32,444 bases of DNA from a virus. The stretch spans positions 1 to 32,444 of IMG/VR virus record IMGVR_UViG_3300030838_000035. One strand, given 5' to 3'. Positions 29,759-32,444 of this stretch are shown here, piece by piece (the stretch's first letter is position 1; the number at the start of each line of letters is the position of its first letter). The notes below the pieces were generated by a model, which searched no databases, had not been told where the DNA came from, and was given only the letters and a program-made list of their open reading frames with translations. The translations under genes and the position numbers were made by a program.

Positions 29759-31792
29759 TCACCCCACGCGTTGAAACACTTCTTTCATTGCTAGGAAGTC
29801 CGGGTGTGATGGGTACAATTCCCACCACCTGGCTTCCTCAGCATTTAACTCTTCACCTGACTTGACGCGCTCATCGAGCTTCATCCAAAGCCGGTAGCGA
29901 GCTACGTCGTCACTCGGCACATCAAACTTCGGTCGTTCAGCCTCTAGCGTTTGCGCCAGCTCTTGAGCAAGTCTCAGCTCTGCATGGTTGAGCGTTGCGG
30001 ATGGGCGTTCAGTCGGCGCGATCATTTCCACCCGATGCCCCGTCAAGGTCTCAATCTTGTCTACCGAGCGCTTGAACTGACCCTGCTCGCGTTTGACGCG
30101 ACTGCGTTCCAGCAAACTCATTGGCATGTAATCCGAAGCGTTTCCGTCCAACATCGCCTCACCAATCAACTCGCCGTCTAACGCATAAGCCCAGACGCGT
30201 GCAGCATCTCTAACGTCGTAGGCCAACCGTATTTCTTGCCCATGCAAGCACCTCAAGTCATTGAGGAAATAGGTCTGGTTAAGCCACTGGATTTCGCCAC
30301 GATGCGTTTTACGGATGACCTGCGGGCGCATCAGCGACTCCACCAACTCAGGAGGCGCCACTACCGGCTCCCAGCCTTCTTCAATCGCGAGCTGCCACGC
30401 TTCATCTGGACTTGGGTGTCTTACCAAGCCGGTTTCTGGATCGCGAAACTTTTCCAACCCCCTGTGCGGGGTGCTGTTGTAGTTAGCGATTTCGTCCTCG
30501 ACACCGGCCATGAACTCTCCGAACGTCGGCATTAGTCTTGTTGCCCCAACTTCTTTCAGTTGCTTACGGCCGAGTCGATGAACCCTGGTGCCTGCATGCT
30601 TGTCCATGTCGGCACCGATGTAGCTGGTCAGCTTTTTGGCTGCACGAACCCACACCGTTTGGTGGCCCCGTTCGGACAGACCTCGGGCCTGACTGTTGTA
30701 AGGGATCGAGTGCTGCATCGTTCCGCCGAGGCGATCCACCACCTCCCGCACCATGTCGTTGTCAAAGCCTGAGCCGTTGTCGACATAGAAAATGCTGAAC
30801 ATGGATTTACCTACAGCATCCCGCAGGGCATCCAGGACACCGATGGCGGACTCAGCCTCACCGACAGAAATGCCAACTAACCGGCGTGTTGCCACATCGA
30901 GAACAGTGGTGATTTCAGGGCGGTACGGCTTGCCCGTAATCGGGTTGATGACCTCGGCGTCAAACTTGTGGCCGTCCGCTGTATACACGTCACCTGGGAA
31001 CAGGTTTTTGGTGGAGCGGCGGCGAAATGGCTGCAACGACTTCAGTTCTTGCGGACTCATGCGGCCAGCGTTCAAAGCCTCCGGCGACAGTTTTTTCAGA
31101 AACCGTTGCACTGCGTGAATGCTCGGTATCGTGCCTTCGTATTGGCGCGAAAATTCCGCATAGCTCGCAGCAACGCTGGGTTTGGTCGGGCGTTGGTAGC
31201 AACGTAAAAACGCTGTAGCCCAAGCAGGAACGGTCAGGTTCGGTCGCTGACGCAAAGGGGCAAGCCCCGTCTCTCCCTCGGAGCGATATGCAGCGATCCA
31301 CCGCTTAAGGCTGCGCTCGGATAGCGTTCTTTCCCCTGACTTTTTGTTATTGGCAAGCTCAAGCCGTTCGGTGAGGTACGGGCTCAGGGCGTTGTCGCGG
31401 GCTTGCTTGACCAAAACATCAATGGCGCGGTTTTGGGAGGTCTTGGCACTCATGCGCTCGATTTCCCGAATAAAGCAAAGCCGAGCAACCATCACGTTGC
31501 GCTGAATATCGTTCAGCTTCGCGGCGCTCTTTGTCGGGGCCGTTAAGGTTTTTGTCTCCGAAACGACGGCCGGGGCCTTTGGCACAGACGCTTCAGCTTC
31601 CGCAATGGATTGCGCCATCAATGCCGCTTGAGTCTCGGGAGGCAGGCAGGAGAATGGATATTCCACAGCCTTGCTGGCGGCTCTTTTCCGACTGTCCCAT
31701 TCCAGCCGCGCAGCAAGCTTGCGGATTCCGGGTACTGTCCCTGGAAGCCCCGGAAGGCCTGCAAGTTCCTGGGATGTATACCAGTCACGCAT
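29759..31792 (-). CDS. A: DDE transposase A (MuA-like)
   Basis: This 677-residue protein cuts and joins the phage ends to target DNA. The start at ATG 31792 (8-base ATGCGTGA overlap with ner, GGGAAG ribosome site) gives MRDWYTSQELAGLPGLPGTV, the Mu A-type enhancer-binding winged-helix domain (residues 1-70). The end-binding helix-turn-helix region (about 90-240) follows. The RNase H-like core holds the catalytic triad Asp273 (TADGHKF), Asp338 (FYVDNGSG) and Glu374 (GLSERGH), matching Mu's D269, D336, E392. A beta-barrel and basic C-terminal region that would contact B complete it. The length is close to Mu A. A longer frame to 31825 lacks family similarity. Confidence 0.95.
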   Translation of the reverse strand: MRDWYTSQELAGLPGLPGTVPGIRKLAARLEWDSRKRAASKAVEYPFSCLPPETQAALMAQSIAEAEASVPKAPAVVSETKTLTAPTKSAAKLNDIQRNVMVARLCFIREIERMSAKTSQNRAIDVLVKQARDNALSPYLTERLELANNKKSGERTLSERSLKRWIAAYRSEGETGLAPLRQRPNLTVPAWATAFLRCYQRPTKPSVAASYAEFSRQYEGTIPSIHAVQRFLKKLSPEALNAGRMSPQELKSLQPFRRRSTKNLFPGDVYTADGHKFDAEVINPITGKPYRPEITTVLDVATRRLVGISVGEAESAIGVLDALRDAVGKSMFSIFYVDNGSGFDNDMVREVVDRLGGTMQHSIPYNSQARGLSERGHQTVWVRAAKKLTSYIGADMDKHAGTRVHRLGRKQLKEVGATRLMPTFGEFMAGVEDEIANYNSTPHRGLEKFRDPETGLVRHPSPDEAWQLAIEEGWEPVVAPPELVESLMRPQVIRKTHRGEIQWLNQTYFLNDLRCLHGQEIRLAYDVRDAARVWAYALDGELIGEAMLDGNASDYMPMSLLERSRVKREQGQFKRSVDKIETLTGHRVEMIAPTERPSATLNHAELRLAQELAQTLEAERPKFDVPSDDVARYRLWMKLDERVKSGEELNAEEARWWELYPSHPDFLAMKEVFQRVG

Positions 31793-32129
31793 CGCCGTCT
31801 TCCCGCTGGGTTTTACTGTGACCAACCGGACTATTTTCGGTATGCTTCAGGTATACCGAATTCGTCTCAGCACGATTCGGGCGCTGGCGAAGTGGAGAGC
31901 CATCTGTATTCCACCGCTCGGGCCAAAGTTGCACTGGCTTAAGGTCTAGAGCCTTCGCTATCACACGCTCAACCCTCGGGTACGCCCGATGCTTGGCGTT
32001 GCGGATGGCACGCTCGTTCAGATCATTGTTTTTGGCCAGCTCCGCAAGGTTGGTGCCGCGCACTCGGAGTTGGAATTTGATCCATTCCCAGCGTCGTTCT
32101 AAATCGAGCGGTATGTCGTAGGTTTCCAT
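31785..32129 (-). CDS. ner: Ner-like early transcription regulator
   Basis: This 114-residue protein is of the Ner/Nlp family. The conserved part (LDLERRWEWIKFQLRVRG to VIAKALDLKPVQLWPERW, residues 8-73) is a small helix-turn-helix like Mu Ner, ending in the family's 'ALDLKP..LWPERW'. A C-terminal tail of about 40 residues is extra compared with Mu Ner (75 residues). In Mu, Ner represses both early and repressor transcription. It is the first gene of the early operon; the stop overlaps the A start by 8 bases. The ribosome site is weak. Confidence 0.88.
   Translation of the reverse strand: METYDIPLDLERRWEWIKFQLRVRGTNLAELAKNNDLNERAIRNAKHRAYPRVERVIAKALDLKPVQLWPERWNTDGSPLRQRPNRAETNSVYLKHTENSPVGHSKTQREDGDA
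31836..31860. repeat. Inverted repeat with GTATAC core near the ner/A junction
   Basis: TTCGGTAT (31836-31843) and ATACCGAA (31853-31860) form an 8-bp perfect inverted repeat with a 9-base spacer. The right arm overlaps the palindrome GGTATACC (31850-31857), which shares the GTATAC core of the main operator at 32192-32203. It lies inside the end of ner, 44 bases upstream of the A start. A second operator or a transposase/Ner site is possible. Confidence 0.45.
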
Positions 32130-32184
32130 TTTTTAACCATCGTCTAGGTGGTTTTTTTCGGCTTTCTAACGGCCGGTTTAGGAC

Positions 32185-32213
32185 AATATATCCCGTATAC
32201 GGGACTCGGTAAA
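32185..32213 (-). promoter_or_regulatory. Early promoter (Pe-like) driving ner-A-B operon
   Basis: On the minus strand, TTTACC (-35, 32208-32213), a 17-base spacer and TATATT (-10, 32185-32190) form a good sigma70 promoter 55 bases before the ner ATG. The spacer is filled by the operator palindrome, so a bound repressor would block polymerase directly. Confidence 0.7.
32192..32203. promoter_or_regulatory. Operator palindrome CCCGTATACGGG in the early-promoter spacer
   Basis: A perfect 12-bp palindrome sits exactly between the -35 and -10 of the early promoter. A related half-site (CCCGTATA) recurs at 32357-32364 inside the repressor gene. The location is right for the C repressor or Ner; which one binds is not shown by sequence. 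Confidence 0.65.
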
Positions 32214-32276
32214 CCGGATTCGAGAGTTTTTATTCTCGTTTTCGGGTTAAGCAACAGCAATATTGGGAAAAGCCAA

Positions 32277-32444
32277 TTGAAATCAGTGACTTACACGGAA
32301 AAGAAACACGCGCCAGTGGGCGAGAATGCAGTTTCTTTTCCGAATTCGGGAATAGAAACCCGTATAGCCACGGTTGCTAGCTTGTTCGAATCCCGAAAAC
32401 AGGCTGCCGAAGCTGCACAGGTCGCGCTGTCGTCACTGCAACGG
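32277..32444 (+). CDS. C-type lysogeny repressor, N-terminal part (cut by window edge)
   Basis: This is a plus-strand open frame of 56 codons to the window end, divergent from ner. The likely start is TTG at 32277, eight bases after GGGA; a GTG at 32286 is the alternative. The translation includes RIATVASLFESRKQAAEAAQ and then VALSSLQR, a helix-turn-helix reading 'qAAeaAqValssLqR'. It is typical of the XRE/S24 repressors of Pseudomonas Mu-like phages. Its position matches Mu's c gene. The rest, including any C-terminal peptidase domain, is outside. A short intergenic region of 147 bases with several inverted repeats separates it from ner. Confidence 0.75.
   Translation, partial: MKSVTYTEKKHAPVGENAVSFPNSGIETRIATVASLFESRKQAAEAAQVALSSLQR

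Larger units (their letters stand above)
32173..32217. repeat. 8-bp inverted repeat flanking the early promoter
   Basis: CCGGTTTA (32173-32180) and TAAACCGG (32210-32217) are perfect inverted copies. They bracket the -10 and overlap the -35 of the early promoter, with their centre about 2 bases from the central palindrome. The arrangement looks like a composite operator for a repressor or Ner. Confidence 0.55.
1..32444. mobile_element. Mu-like transposable prophage (contractile tail), both ends outside window
   Basis: The whole window is one phage. Transposase A, ATPase B, Ner, GemA and Mor lie at the right. Lysis, packaging, head and tail genes follow toward the left in the order found in phage Mu, almost all on the minus strand with 1-8 base stop/start overlaps. 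The repressor gene is cut at base 32444 and the tail-fibre gene at base 1. Neither phage terminus, the terminal A-binding sites nor the 5-bp target duplication can therefore be seen. All essential modules look intact, so it may be a functional prophage or a phage genome; that is inference. Confidence 0.95.

Noticed and set aside
32231-32236. TATTCT as a -10 of the repressor promoter
   Set aside because: No -35 lies at a workable distance; the repressor promoter could not be placed.
1-32444. tRNA genes, CRISPR arrays, insertion sequences
   Set aside because: No cloverleaf, no regular direct-repeat array and no IS-type transposase other than the phage's own A gene were seen.

Overview
This window is most of a Mu-like transposable prophage. 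It runs from the C-repressor end at the right edge to the tail-fibre gene cut by the left edge. Nearly every gene is on the minus strand, so the phage map reads from high to low coordinates. The gene order matches phage Mu: c (plus strand) | ner, A, B, early genes, gemA, mor | lysis genes | gp25/26/27-like | terminase, portal, F, G | I, decoration protein, T | gp35, gp36, gp37, gp38-like | L, M, tail chaperone, tape measure, N, P, gp45, gp46, gp47, gp48, fibre. The contractile sheath (L) makes it a myovirus. The GC-rich sequence and the protein flavour suggest a Pseudomonas or related gammaproteobacterial host; this is inference, because no host DNA is visible.

Right part (about 23.6-32.4 kb): control and transposition. 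A divergent region at 32130-32276 lies between a partial plus-strand repressor and the ner-like gene. It holds a good minus-strand promoter (TTTACC-17-TATATT) whose spacer contains the perfect palindrome CCCGTATACGGG. Then come the DDE transposase A, a short MuB-type ATPase, a tandem winged-helix protein, a run of small early genes of mostly unknown role, GemA and the Mor activator. The early/middle operon ends with a secreted four-cysteine protein and an intrinsic terminator.

Middle (about 12-23.5 kb): lysis (three-TM holin, secreted transglycosylase, Rz with Rz1 nested in another frame), a DksA/TraR zinc-finger protein, DNA packaging and head genes. A plus-strand cargo gene with a coiled coil and zinc ribbon sits antisense between the gp27-like and gp28-like packaging genes. 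The only sizeable late-region gap, 243 bp between G and I, is where Mu carries its strong gyrase site and a late promoter. Here it contains three CTAACGC repeats spaced at about the DNA helical pitch.

Left part (1-12 kb): the contractile tail. The tail-chaperone gene has a textbook -1 frameshift site (A AAA AAG followed by a hairpin) giving a 165-residue fusion. A strong terminator-like hairpin stands just before the tape-measure gene.

No tRNA, rRNA, CRISPR array or insertion sequence was seen. No gene-free stretch exceeds 300 bases. Both prophage ends and their attachment sequences lie outside the window.
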